A DNA stretch of 64,000 nt from Aestuariibaculum sp. M13 (GTDB lineage Bacteria; Bacteroidota; Bacteroidia; Flavobacteriales; Flavobacteriaceae): the NCBI RefSeq assembly GCF_024723255.1, contig NZ_JANIAC010000001.1, positions 1,441,548-1,505,547 on the forward strand, written 5' to 3'. Made by a program: the position numbers and the translations under genes. The notes under the pieces were generated by a model that was not told where the DNA came from, ran no database searches, and saw nothing but the letters and a program-made list of their open reading frames with translations. Shown here piece by piece: positions 53,330 to 62,106 of the stretch. Numbering within the stretch: the stretch's first letter is position 1; each line of letters starts with the position of its first letter.

Positions 53330-54340
53330 ATGAATCTTCAACTTAAAGCTTTCGATTTAAAATTAAAGCACACATTTACAATTTCGAGAGAATCTCATGA
53401 TATACAACCCAGTTTAATTGTTAAGTTAAGTTCTAAGGGATTTACAGGTTATGGAGAGGCAACGTCGAATCCATATTACGGAATAACAATTGATAAACTG
53501 ATAAAAGATATTACCGATGTAAAACCATTTATAGAATCTTTAGATGGTGTTTCTCCTGAAGAATTCTGGCAAAGTATTTATAGTAAATTAAAACATAATA
53601 TGTTTGCTATCTGTGCTCTAGACATGGCTTACAATGATTTATATGCCAGATTGCAGGGTAAAATGCTTTATGAACTTTGGGATTATGATATTAGTAATAA
53701 TCCGTTAACCAATTATACTATTGGTATTGATACCGTTGATAAAATGGTGGCTAAAATGCAGGAGATGCCATGGCCCATTTATAAAATTAAATTAGGGACA
53801 AAAGACGATATTAAAATAGTTGAAGCATTACGAAAAAACACAAATGCTGTTTTTAGGGTTGATGCGAATTGCGGTTGGCAGGTTGAAGAAACGTTGAAAA
53901 ACGCTAAAGCATTAAAACTATTAGGGGTTGAATTTATAGAACAGCCTTTACCAGCAAACAACTGGGATGATCATAAAGAAGTGTACTCTAATTCGGTATT
54001 GCCTATTATTGCCGATGAAAGCTGTCAGGTTGAAGCTGATGTTTTAAAATGTTATAATCATTTTCATGGGGTTAATGTGAAGTTGGTTAAGTGTGGTGGG
54101 TTAACTTCAGCAAAACGGATGCTTTTGGAAGCCCGAAGTTTAGGAATGAAAACTATGGTAGGATGTATGACGGAGTCTTCGGTAGGTATTTCAGCTATAG
54201 CGCATTTATTACCGCTTCTGGATTTTGTAGATATGGATGGTGCTTTACTGCTTTCTGAAGATATTGCCGAAGGGGTAACTATTACTGATGGCGTGGTAAC
54301 TTACAGCGATTTGAATGGAATAGGTGTAAAACTGATTTAG
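53330..54340 (+). CDS. dipeptide epimerase (enolase superfamily)
   Basis: The 336-residue protein has a capping domain (LKHTFTISRESHDIQPSLIV) and a modified TIM barrel with YKIKLGTKDD (KxK acid/base), RVDANCGW, EFIEQPLP and PIIADESC (metal ligands Asp/Glu/Asp). VKLVKCGGLTSAKRM supplies the second lysine. This matches L-Ala-D/L-Glu epimerases of muropeptide recycling. It lies five bases upstream of a PLP enzyme gene, so the two are surely co-expressed. Confidence 0.92.
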   Translation: MNLQLKAFDLKLKHTFTISRESHDIQPSLIVKLSSKGFTGYGEATSNPYYGITIDKLIKDITDVKPFIESLDGVSPEEFWQSIYSKLKHNMFAICALDMAYNDLYARLQGKMLYELWDYDISNNPLTNYTIGIDTVDKMVAKMQEMPWPIYKIKLGTKDDIKIVEALRKNTNAVFRVDANCGWQVEETLKNAKALKLLGVEFIEQPLPANNWDDHKEVYSNSVLPIIADESCQVEADVLKCYNHFHGVNVKLVKCGGLTSAKRMLLEARSLGMKTMVGCMTESSVGISAIAHLLPLLDFVDMDGALLLSEDIAEGVTITDGVVTYSDLNGIGVKLI

Positions 54341-54345
54341 TTTAT

Positions 54346-55374
54346 ATGATTATAGATTGTTTTCCCGATAGGCTTATTTCTCAGAATAATGAAACATTTC
54401 TATATTTTGGCGGTACGTCTTATTTAGGCATGGCTACATTACCTGCTTTTCAGGAACGGTTATTTAAAAGTATTAAACAGTGGGGAACCAGTTATGGAAG
54501 TTCTCGAAATGCTAATGTTAAATTGGCTGTATACGATGAATTTGAAACTTTGTTTTCAAAATTTATTGGAGCTGAAAGTGCCTTAACGGTGTCTTCTGGT
54601 ATGCTGGCAGGTAGACTCGTAATTGAGTATTTTAAGAAGAATAAATGTTCGTTTTATCATTACCCCAATAGTCATCCGGCTATTTTAGATTCTAATAGTC
54701 AGTCTGTTTTTGAAAATGGTTTTTTACATCCAGATTTAACAAACGCTATTAAAGAAGATGTGATTATTGTTTTAGATGCTATGTTATCTTCCGAAGTTTA
54801 TCCAACATCATTTAGTTTTTTAGAACACATATCGGAAGCTAAGCAAATCACTTTGATTATTGATGAATCTCATAGTTTGGGTATTGTAGGGCCATCGGGC
54901 GAAGGTGTTTTTAATACCGTTGAGAACAAAAATATTCACAGAAAAATTATGGTGTCTTCATTAGGTAAAGCGTTGGGATTATCTGGTGGTATTATAGCTT
55001 CCGATGTTGATTTTATTGAAAAACTGAAACAGGAAAATCTATTTATTTCATCATCTGCTGCAAATCCTGCGTATTTGGACGCATTTTTAAAATCTAAAGC
55101 ATTATATAGTCTGCAAATGCAGAAGCTCAAGGATAATTTAAAATTCTTTTTTTCAGAATTGCAGTTGTCCTCTAAATTTAAATATGATGTGAATTATCCT
55201 GTAATTTATTGTAATGATGAATCTGTTTACAAGCTTTTGTATGATAACGGTATTCTAATAGCGAATTTTAAGTACCCCAATTATGAAGGACTAATGAGTC
55301 GAATTGTTATTACGGCCAATCATACTCAAGAGGATTTGTTGAGGTTGAAGACGCTATTGCAAAAAATTATATAA
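54346..55374 (+). CDS. PLP-dependent aminotransferase/AONS-like enzyme
   Basis: The 342-residue fold-type I PLP protein has YFGGTSYLGMATLPAF, GTSYGSSRNANVKLAVYDE, IIDESHSLGIVGPSGEG and MVSSLGKALGLSGG, where the lysine binds PLP. The pattern resembles 8-amino-7-oxononanoate synthase and related alpha-oxoamine synthases, but the protein is about 40 residues shorter. Its pairing with a dipeptide epimerase suggests amino-acid or peptide metabolism rather than biotin synthesis. It ends at a strong bidirectional terminator. Confidence 0.8.
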   Translation: MIIDCFPDRLISQNNETFLYFGGTSYLGMATLPAFQERLFKSIKQWGTSYGSSRNANVKLAVYDEFETLFSKFIGAESALTVSSGMLAGRLVIEYFKKNKCSFYHYPNSHPAILDSNSQSVFENGFLHPDLTNAIKEDVIIVLDAMLSSEVYPTSFSFLEHISEAKQITLIIDESHSLGIVGPSGEGVFNTVENKNIHRKIMVSSLGKALGLSGGIIASDVDFIEKLKQENLFISSSAANPAYLDAFLKSKALYSLQMQKLKDNLKFFFSELQLSSKFKYDVNYPVIYCNDESVYKLLYDNGILIANFKYPNYEGLMSRIVITANHTQEDLLRLKTLLQKII

Positions 55375-55376
55375 AA

Positions 55377-55410
55377 AAAAAGCGCTTATTGGAATAAATA
55401 AGCGCTTTTT
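55377..55410. terminator. bidirectional terminator
   Basis: AAAAAGCGCTTATT-ggaata-AATAAGCGCTTTTT, a 14-bp perfect stem between the convergent PLP-enzyme and SusD genes. Confidence 0.9.
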
Positions 55411-55428
55411 TGTGAGTGGTATTAATTT

Positions 55429-56898
55429 TTATTCAAAAAGCCAGATATCATTAATAGCACTGCTTTCGTCAGTTATGATATTGTCGTTTGAGTTTGTTTC
55501 ATTTTCAGGATAATAAGCACGTCTAAACCAAAGTCCGGCATAAACATCTTCATCCTGAGGGATTCTAACATCTAATCCGGTAAACACATCAGAAGAGAAG
55601 TTATATCGTCTAAAGTCGTTATAGGTTTCTGTACTATGAAAGTTAGCAATATATTTTTCTCTCATAATATTATGTAAAGCCAGGTTACCCACTCCAACAC
55701 TTACCGAAGCATCGGCTAAATAATCTGTACCATCGGCACCAAGCATATCCATATGCCCTTGAATACCGTCTAAATACGCATTGTAGCTTTCTGCTGTAGT
55801 ACCTGTGCTGGTCGAGGTTCCTCCGTTTGCTAAAAATGCAGCTTCTGCTTTAATAAACATAGCTTCTGCGTATGTGATTAAGATTAAAGGAGAATCTGAA
55901 CTGGTATAATAGCCTCCATTTTTGTAAAACGTATTTCCATTATTCCCGTCTGAAGATAACCCGGTACCGCCATTTAAAAATCCTCTCCATGGATCTGTTT
56001 CCACAGATTTTTCAAACATGATAGGAAGTCTTGGGTCTTCACTAACTGATGCAAATGGATATTGACTTCCGTTCATTAAACTGATTAATTGATCATTTGG
56101 AGCGTTAAAATAATTAGAAGTACTACGTTGCACCACGTTGATGGTGTAATATGGATTATTGCTTGGTGCATCGACATAATTCAACATAAAATTATCGGCA
56201 TTTGAAGTAAAACCATTGTTAATGGAAGCTAAAACATCTGAAGCAGTTGTTCCTCCGTTTTTCATAAGTTTTAGCTGTAATCTAGCTTTATAAGTATACG
56301 CAGCTCTTAGCCATTTACCAATATCACCTTTATAAATCATATCTTCTTTTCCAATAATTTCACCTGAATTATCGGTAGCTTGTAATGCTGTAATGGCATC
56401 GTCAATCATTGCTAAAGCTTGTAAATAAACGGTTTTACCATCATCTAAAACAGGATATGCATAAAGTTCAGGTTGTGTGGCTTGAGAATATACAACATCG
56501 CCCCATAATTCTACAGCGGTACTTAAATTAATAGCAGTAACAATATCTGCTATGGCACTGTAATGAATAGCTCCAGAAGCTTCGGCTTTTTCTTTAATTA
56601 ATCCGATGTTCGGAAAAATATCCGTATACATCACGCTCCAGGCCCCGCCACAACTACTTTCTCCTGCTGCAGTATATCCATAACCACCAAAATACTGGGT
56701 GTAATTACTGGTTACAGAAGCAGCATAATAGTTTGCTAAAACAGTATTTTTTAACACAGGAGCAATAAGATCTTTTAAGCCAAGTTCAGCTTCATCTTTT
56801 TCTCCTGGTTTTATATTTACATCTAAATAATCACTACAGCTTGCGGCCATAAAAATGACTGTTAGTGTAAGGAAGTATTTTATTATATTATTTTTCAT
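55429..56898 (-). CDS. SusD/RagB-like outer-membrane lipoprotein
   Basis: The 489-residue protein has lipoprotein signal FMAASCSDYLDV with the lipidated Cys at about 21. TPR-like helices (YTYKARLQLKLMKNGGTTAS) and the C-terminal SusD region (LITYAEAMFIKAEAAFLANG, ETYNDFRRYNF) follow. It is closest by eye to the SusD-like_2 group of nutrient-binding lipoproteins. It lies 11 bases after the SusC gene, forming a standard uptake pair. The ligand is unknown. Confidence 0.92.
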   Translation of the reverse strand: MKNNIIKYFLTLTVIFMAASCSDYLDVNIKPGEKDEAELGLKDLIAPVLKNTVLANYYAASVTSNYTQYFGGYGYTAAGESSCGGAWSVMYTDIFPNIGLIKEKAEASGAIHYSAIADIVTAINLSTAVELWGDVVYSQATQPELYAYPVLDDGKTVYLQALAMIDDAITALQATDNSGEIIGKEDMIYKGDIGKWLRAAYTYKARLQLKLMKNGGTTASDVLASINNGFTSNADNFMLNYVDAPSNNPYYTINVVQRSTSNYFNAPNDQLISLMNGSQYPFASVSEDPRLPIMFEKSVETDPWRGFLNGGTGLSSDGNNGNTFYKNGGYYTSSDSPLILITYAEAMFIKAEAAFLANGGTSTSTGTTAESYNAYLDGIQGHMDMLGADGTDYLADASVSVGVGNLALHNIMREKYIANFHSTETYNDFRRYNFSSDVFTGLDVRIPQDEDVYAGLWFRRAYYPENETNSNDNIITDESSAINDIWLFE

Positions 56899-56909
56899 AT
56901 TTACCTGTT

Positions 56910-59900
56910 TTAAAAGTTAAATGTAACACCTATCGTATAGTTTTCTGTTAAAGGAATACTTCTTCCGGTAAACGCGGCAAGTCCTGGTTTTCCTGGTCCG
57001 TAATCGGTTCCTTCTGGGTCGTACCCATCAAATGGTGTCCATATTAAAATGTTATTGGCACTTGCTTCTAATTGAATTGAATCAATGAAATTAAGTCCAA
57101 TGGTCTTTTTGTCTAAGGTGTATGATAATCCAATGTTTCTAAGTTTTACCCATGATGCATCCTGTAATAAAACCTCGGCATTTCTTCTCCAATAGGTTGT
57201 GCTATTAAATAGGTTATAAACTGCCGAAGAGGTAGGAGATGTGTCTACTTCTGTGGTATTTGTAATATATGTTCCAGGGTTGGAGGAATCTTCCATAACG
57301 CCATCAAAAACATAGGTATCTGTTTGTCTGAATTGCATAGAATATTGAGAACTACCAAATCTGTTGTTTACGTAGCTTGTCCAGCTGTATTTATCGCCAC
57401 CTTTTTTCCATTCAAATAAGAAATTGAATTTAAAACCTTTCCACTTAATGGTATTACCGAATCCCATGGTGAAATCTGGCATAGCATCACCAACTTTAAC
57501 AAGTTCACTAAAATCGGTCGTAGGCATTCCGTTTTCATTAAGAATTAGGTCTCCATCTTCTGTTCTGTTGGATACATAACCATAAATGGCACCAATATTA
57601 TCACCAAGGCGAGGTTGTAAATATAGTCTTGCTCCTGTAGGATCCGGATCTGGTGATAAGAAGTCGATATAAGGGACATCATCTGGTAAATAGGTAACTT
57701 TTCCATCTGAAGTGTCGAATGAGTAATTAATACTATAAGTGAAGTCTTTGTTTTTAATAATATCTCCACTTAAAGAAACCTCATGACCATAAGTATTGTA
57801 CTCTCCTGCATTTCTCCATAATTGGGTGTATCCTGTAGAAGAAGGTGTTGCAACAGGGAAAATGGAATTTGTAACTTTGGTTTTAAAATAGCTGTAGTCT
57901 AATCTTAGGCGATTATTAAAGAAACGTAAATCGAAACCGGTTTCAAAGCTTTTTGCTAATTGCGGTTCCAGACTTGGGTCTACTTTTACATCTTTATATT
58001 CATAACCGCTTACACCTCCCCAAGGAAATCCTGATGCTCTGGAAAGTTTGTTTGTAACGGTTAAAGGTATTGGACTTCCTCCCTGAGAGTATGATAATCG
58101 AAGTTTAGAGAATGAAATGGTTTTATTGTCTTTAAATAAGCTTTCATGTAAATCGTAAGCTAAACTTGCAGAAGGATAGAATACACTTTTGTTTTCAGGC
58201 ATGTTTGAAAGCCAGTCATTTCTTCCAGTAAGAGATATAAAAAGCTGATTGTAAATATTGAATTTAAGTTCTCCAAACACCCCAACATTACGTTCTCTGG
58301 TTAAGTTGTTTGAAACTCTGAAATTTTCGGTAGCGTTACTAATATGCGTGTCTCTTGGGAACAATAAATTTTCACCATACTGTCTGTTAGATTCCCATGA
58401 GTTGCTGGTTACCTGATTTCCTAAAAGTAAAGATGTGCTGATATCTTCTGTAATATCCTTATCAAAAGTGATTAAAAGATTAGATTCTAAACCTTTAAAT
58501 ACGATGTCCTGATCTACAATAAAACCATTCTCACCAGCTCCTTCATCAAGGTCTGGAGCTACGAATCGGTGATATTGAGAGGTGTAATTGTCGTATTGAA
58601 GCGTGTAGTTTACATGCATCCAATTGGTGGTATTCCAATCTATGTTTCCTTTAGCTAACCAACGATTAGTGTCTTCAGTTAAGGAGCTGAAATCGGCATT
58701 GTAAAGTGGGTTATCAATAAAGCCAGGATAAGGATTTCTTCGGCTGCCATCAGGGTTTAAATAATCAGAAATAGGGAAGGTAGGTGTCCAGTATCCTAAG
58801 GCACTCATGATTGATTTGTCTCCTCCTGTAGGTTTTCTTGAATCTGATGCCGTTAGTGAGAACATAGTATTAACTGTAAAGTTGTCGGTGGCCTTGTAAG
58901 CAGAATTTACTCTAAAGTTATTTCGTTTGTAATCGGTTCCTGGAATAATACCATCTTCTTGAGTATTGGCAGCAGACATGTAATAATTAAAGCGTTCTGA
59001 AGCACCAGATAAACTGGCATTTGTGTTATACAGATATCCGGTATCAAAAATGCTATACGGATCGTAATACTGGTCGTTGGTTAAATCGACAATAGTGCCG
59101 TTATATTCAAAACTATCATCGGTATAACGTACGCCCCAGGTGTATGGTCCGTTACCGCTTCCTACACCGGTAAGTGTATAACCGTCTTCTTCATCGGGAG
59201 TATATAATCTGTAAGGTCTGCCAAAACGTCCTTCTCTAAATACATTCTGTAATTCTGGGGTTTGTTTTACATTGCTACCCGTAACACTGGTAGATACTTT
59301 TATTTTTGGTTTGCCTGATTTTCCTTTTTTAGTGGTTATAATAATAGCTCCGTTGTTGGCTCTATAACCATACAATGCTGTAGCAGCAGCACCCTTTAAG
59401 ATATTGAATGTTTCGATATCATCTGGATTTAAATCGGCAGATCGACTTGTTGCCGAATACTTTTCGTTGCTTAAAATCCAGTTGTTTTCGCTGCTTCCTA
59501 ATAATGAAGGGGAAAACGAATCGTTATTCATAGGAACCCCATCTATAACGATTAATGGCGTATTTGAAGAGTTAGGATCCATAGACGTCATTCCTCGAAT
59601 AAGAATGTCTATACCACTTCCTACAGATCCTGAAGTTTTAGTAACTCGTAAACCCGGGACTTCACCTTGTAAGGCGGTAATGGCGTTAGTTGTTCCCCCT
59701 AGTGTTAAGTCTTCGGCATCGACTTTTGTAGCCGAATATCCAAGTTCCCTAACATTGCGTTCAATACCAAATGCTGTAACTACAACTTCTCCTAAGCTAT
59801 CTGTGCCTTCTTGCATGATAATGTTTAGAGATGCTGTTGAAATTGTAATTTCCTGAGTTTCGTAACCCAAGAATGAAAAGATTAAAACATCGCCTTGATT

Positions 59901-60095
59901 GGCTGAAATTTGATAATTACCATCAAAATCTGTTGATGTTCCTTTTGAGGTCCCCTTAATCTGAATATTTACTCCGGGTAATGGAATACTTGAAGTATTT
60001 GTAACAGATCCGCTTACCTTAATGCTTTGAGCATATAATAAGCTGAATGAGGCTGCAAAAAAAAACAAAAAAAGAGAGGTTAGTGTTTTTTTCAT
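56910..60095 (-). CDS. SusC/RagA-type TonB-linked outer-membrane transporter
   Basis: The 1061-residue protein has a signal peptide (LFLFFFAASFSLLYAQ) and a carboxypeptidase-regulatory-like domain (VSGSVTNTSSIPLPGVNIQI). The plug has GEVVVTAFGIERNVRELGYS, GVPMNND and ILKGAAATALYGYRANNGAI. A 22-strand-type barrel ends in aromatic YTIGVTFNF. It imports large nutrients through the outer membrane with TonB energy. A TATATTTG-like box lies upstream on the minus strand at 60123-60130. The first gene of the pair with SusD. Confidence 0.95.
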   Translation of the reverse strand: MKKTLTSLFLFFFAASFSLLYAQSIKVSGSVTNTSSIPLPGVNIQIKGTSKGTSTDFDGNYQISANQGDVLIFSFLGYETQEITISTASLNIIMQEGTDSLGEVVVTAFGIERNVRELGYSATKVDAEDLTLGGTTNAITALQGEVPGLRVTKTSGSVGSGIDILIRGMTSMDPNSSNTPLIVIDGVPMNNDSFSPSLLGSSENNWILSNEKYSATSRSADLNPDDIETFNILKGAAATALYGYRANNGAIIITTKKGKSGKPKIKVSTSVTGSNVKQTPELQNVFREGRFGRPYRLYTPDEEDGYTLTGVGSGNGPYTWGVRYTDDSFEYNGTIVDLTNDQYYDPYSIFDTGYLYNTNASLSGASERFNYYMSAANTQEDGIIPGTDYKRNNFRVNSAYKATDNFTVNTMFSLTASDSRKPTGGDKSIMSALGYWTPTFPISDYLNPDGSRRNPYPGFIDNPLYNADFSSLTEDTNRWLAKGNIDWNTTNWMHVNYTLQYDNYTSQYHRFVAPDLDEGAGENGFIVDQDIVFKGLESNLLITFDKDITEDISTSLLLGNQVTSNSWESNRQYGENLLFPRDTHISNATENFRVSNNLTRERNVGVFGELKFNIYNQLFISLTGRNDWLSNMPENKSVFYPSASLAYDLHESLFKDNKTISFSKLRLSYSQGGSPIPLTVTNKLSRASGFPWGGVSGYEYKDVKVDPSLEPQLAKSFETGFDLRFFNNRLRLDYSYFKTKVTNSIFPVATPSSTGYTQLWRNAGEYNTYGHEVSLSGDIIKNKDFTYSINYSFDTSDGKVTYLPDDVPYIDFLSPDPDPTGARLYLQPRLGDNIGAIYGYVSNRTEDGDLILNENGMPTTDFSELVKVGDAMPDFTMGFGNTIKWKGFKFNFLFEWKKGGDKYSWTSYVNNRFGSSQYSMQFRQTDTYVFDGVMEDSSNPGTYITNTTEVDTSPTSSAVYNLFNSTTYWRRNAEVLLQDASWVKLRNIGLSYTLDKKTIGLNFIDSIQLEASANNILIWTPFDGYDPEGTDYGPGKPGLAAFTGRSIPLTENYTIGVTFNF

Positions 60096-60280
60096 AGAGA
60101 AAGGTTTAGATTGTTAGTATCTCAAATATAAAGAAATCTATTACATGAGATTATTACATATGGTAAAATTGTTAAATTAAATTCAATGATATTTACTTAT
60201 ATTGAATAATATTTCAGTAGTTTCGGGTGTTTAGTGAATATTTTTCAATAATGTATTTTGTCGATTTTTTATAGAATGTT

Positions 60281-61561
60281 ATGATAAATTTTGTTTTTAA
60301 TCGTTTATTGCCATTAGTTCTGGTAGTTGGTTTTTTGTTTGGATGTAAATCAACAAGGCTAAATACGAAGCTTAAAAAAACTTTGAATCTTGATTTTTAT
60401 GATAATCAGTTTACTGGGTTTCTTGTGTATAATCCTAAATCTCAGGATACCATTTTTAGTTATAATTCCGATAAATATTTTACTCCGGCGAGTAACACCA
60501 AGCTGATTACACTTTATACAGGCTTAAGTCTTTTACCAGACAGTATTCCTGCATTTAAATACAGCATTAATAATGATACAATTAGTCTGCTGGGAACAGG
60601 CAATCCTACGTTTTTACATTCGTATTTTAAGGATAGTACAGCTTATCGCATGGTTCAGCCTTATAAACACGTTAAAATATTGGTAAATAACTTGGAAGAT
60701 GAAAAGTTCGGACCAGGATGGGCCTGGGAAGATTACGATACTTACTTTAGTCCGGAGCGCAGTAGTTTTCCAATGTATGGTAATGTTTTAACCATAACAA
60801 AGGCTTCCAGTGCCTTACAATGCGAACCAGAAATATTAAGTAAGAGTATTAAAAATATTCCAAATAATAAAAATAGAAACTATAATGAAAATGTGTTTTA
60901 TTCCAATTTAAAATCAGGTGATACTTTAGAAGTTCCTATGGTAATACATGATTCTTTAATTGGTGAATTATGGGCTAATTTGTTAAAGAAGGAAGTCACT
61001 ATTATTCCATATTCAGGAGAAAAGATGCAACATTTGGCTTATGGTATCCCCTCCGATTCATTGTACAAACGTATGATGTTGTTAAGCGATAATTTTTTGG
61101 CTGAACAAATTTTAATTATGAGTTCTTCAACTCTGTCAGACACATTAAGTTCAAAAAGGATTAGAAACTATATGTTAAATGATAAATTAAATGATTTGAA
61201 GCAGTTGCCACGATGGGTTGATGGTTCTGGATTGAGCAGATATAACCTGTTTACACCAACATCTTTTGTTCAGATTCTTACCAAGTTATATAATGAAATT
61301 CCAGAGGATCGTTTATTTAATTTGTTTCCCGTCGGGGGCAAATCAGGTACCCTAAAAAGGTATTATGCAGGAAAAGACGGATCATATATCTACGCTAAGT
61401 CTGGGACTGTTGGAAATAATTATTCGTTAAGTGGTTACCTCATTACAAATTCAGGAGAAACTTTAATTTTCAGTTTTATGAATAACCATTATACAAAGCC
61501 TACAACCGAAGTTAAAAGACATATGGAATCGATTTTCGAATGGATTCGCGATCATTATTAA
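60281..61561 (+). CDS. dacB: PBP4-type D-alanyl-D-alanine carboxypeptidase/endopeptidase (S13)
   Basis: The 426-residue protein has a lipoprotein-like signal ending LFGC (Cys22). Penicillin-binding motifs are visible in order: SxxK as SNTK (Ser71, Lys74), SxN as SDN (Ser269-Asn271) and KTG as KSG (Lys373-Gly375). It trims peptidoglycan cross-links in the periplasm. It is smaller than E. coli PBP4. Divergent from susC. Confidence 0.88.
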   Translation: MINFVFNRLLPLVLVVGFLFGCKSTRLNTKLKKTLNLDFYDNQFTGFLVYNPKSQDTIFSYNSDKYFTPASNTKLITLYTGLSLLPDSIPAFKYSINNDTISLLGTGNPTFLHSYFKDSTAYRMVQPYKHVKILVNNLEDEKFGPGWAWEDYDTYFSPERSSFPMYGNVLTITKASSALQCEPEILSKSIKNIPNNKNRNYNENVFYSNLKSGDTLEVPMVIHDSLIGELWANLLKKEVTIIPYSGEKMQHLAYGIPSDSLYKRMMLLSDNFLAEQILIMSSSTLSDTLSSKRIRNYMLNDKLNDLKQLPRWVDGSGLSRYNLFTPTSFVQILTKLYNEIPEDRLFNLFPVGGKSGTLKRYYAGKDGSYIYAKSGTVGNNYSLSGYLITNSGETLIFSFMNNHYTKPTTEVKRHMESIFEWIRDHY

Positions 61562-61674
61562 ATCAGTTTAGTATTCAAAGATTATTTGACGGATAAAGGA
61601 TGCTTTAAAGCAAAGATTTATTTTTTTAGTGTTATTTTTGATATTTACAAGTAACAAAAAATATTTCATAAACG

Positions 61675-62094
61675 ATGACAAATCATATTACAACAACCTG
61701 GTTAGGAGACATGAAGTTTGAAAGTACTAATCCTTCAGGACACAATTTATTTATTGATGCAGGAGAAGAAAGTGGAGGAAAAGGTGAAGGCTATCGCCCG
61801 AAAGCTTTAATGTTATCCGGTTTGGCAGGTTGCTCGGGTTTAGATGTAGCGGCTTTAATTAAAAAGATGAAACTTGATGTTGCCGACTTTAAAATTGAAA
61901 TTGATGCGAATTTAACTGAAGAGCACCCAAAATTTTATGATAAAGTAGCGATGAATTTTCACTTTTTTGGAGATAATTTAGATGAGAAAAAGTTACAACG
62001 AGCGGTAGACTTATCGGTTGAAAAATATTGCGGGGTTATGGAAATGTTTCGCCAATTTGCCGATGTACAGGTAAACACGTTTTTTAACAGTTAA
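61675..62094 (+). CDS. OsmC/Ohr-family protein
   Basis: The 139-residue protein has family positions GLAGCSGLDVAALIKKMK (first redox cysteine) and VEKYCGVMEMFRQ (second cysteine). Members are thiol peroxidases reducing organic hydroperoxides. It is cytoplasmic. It ends 12 bases before the PNGase F-like gene but in the same frame, so co-transcription is possible. Confidence 0.92.
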   Translation: MTNHITTTWLGDMKFESTNPSGHNLFIDAGEESGGKGEGYRPKALMLSGLAGCSGLDVAALIKKMKLDVADFKIEIDANLTEEHPKFYDKVAMNFHFFGDNLDEKKLQRAVDLSVEKYCGVMEMFRQFADVQVNTFFNS

Positions 62095-62106
62095 AATTAT
62101 CTACCA

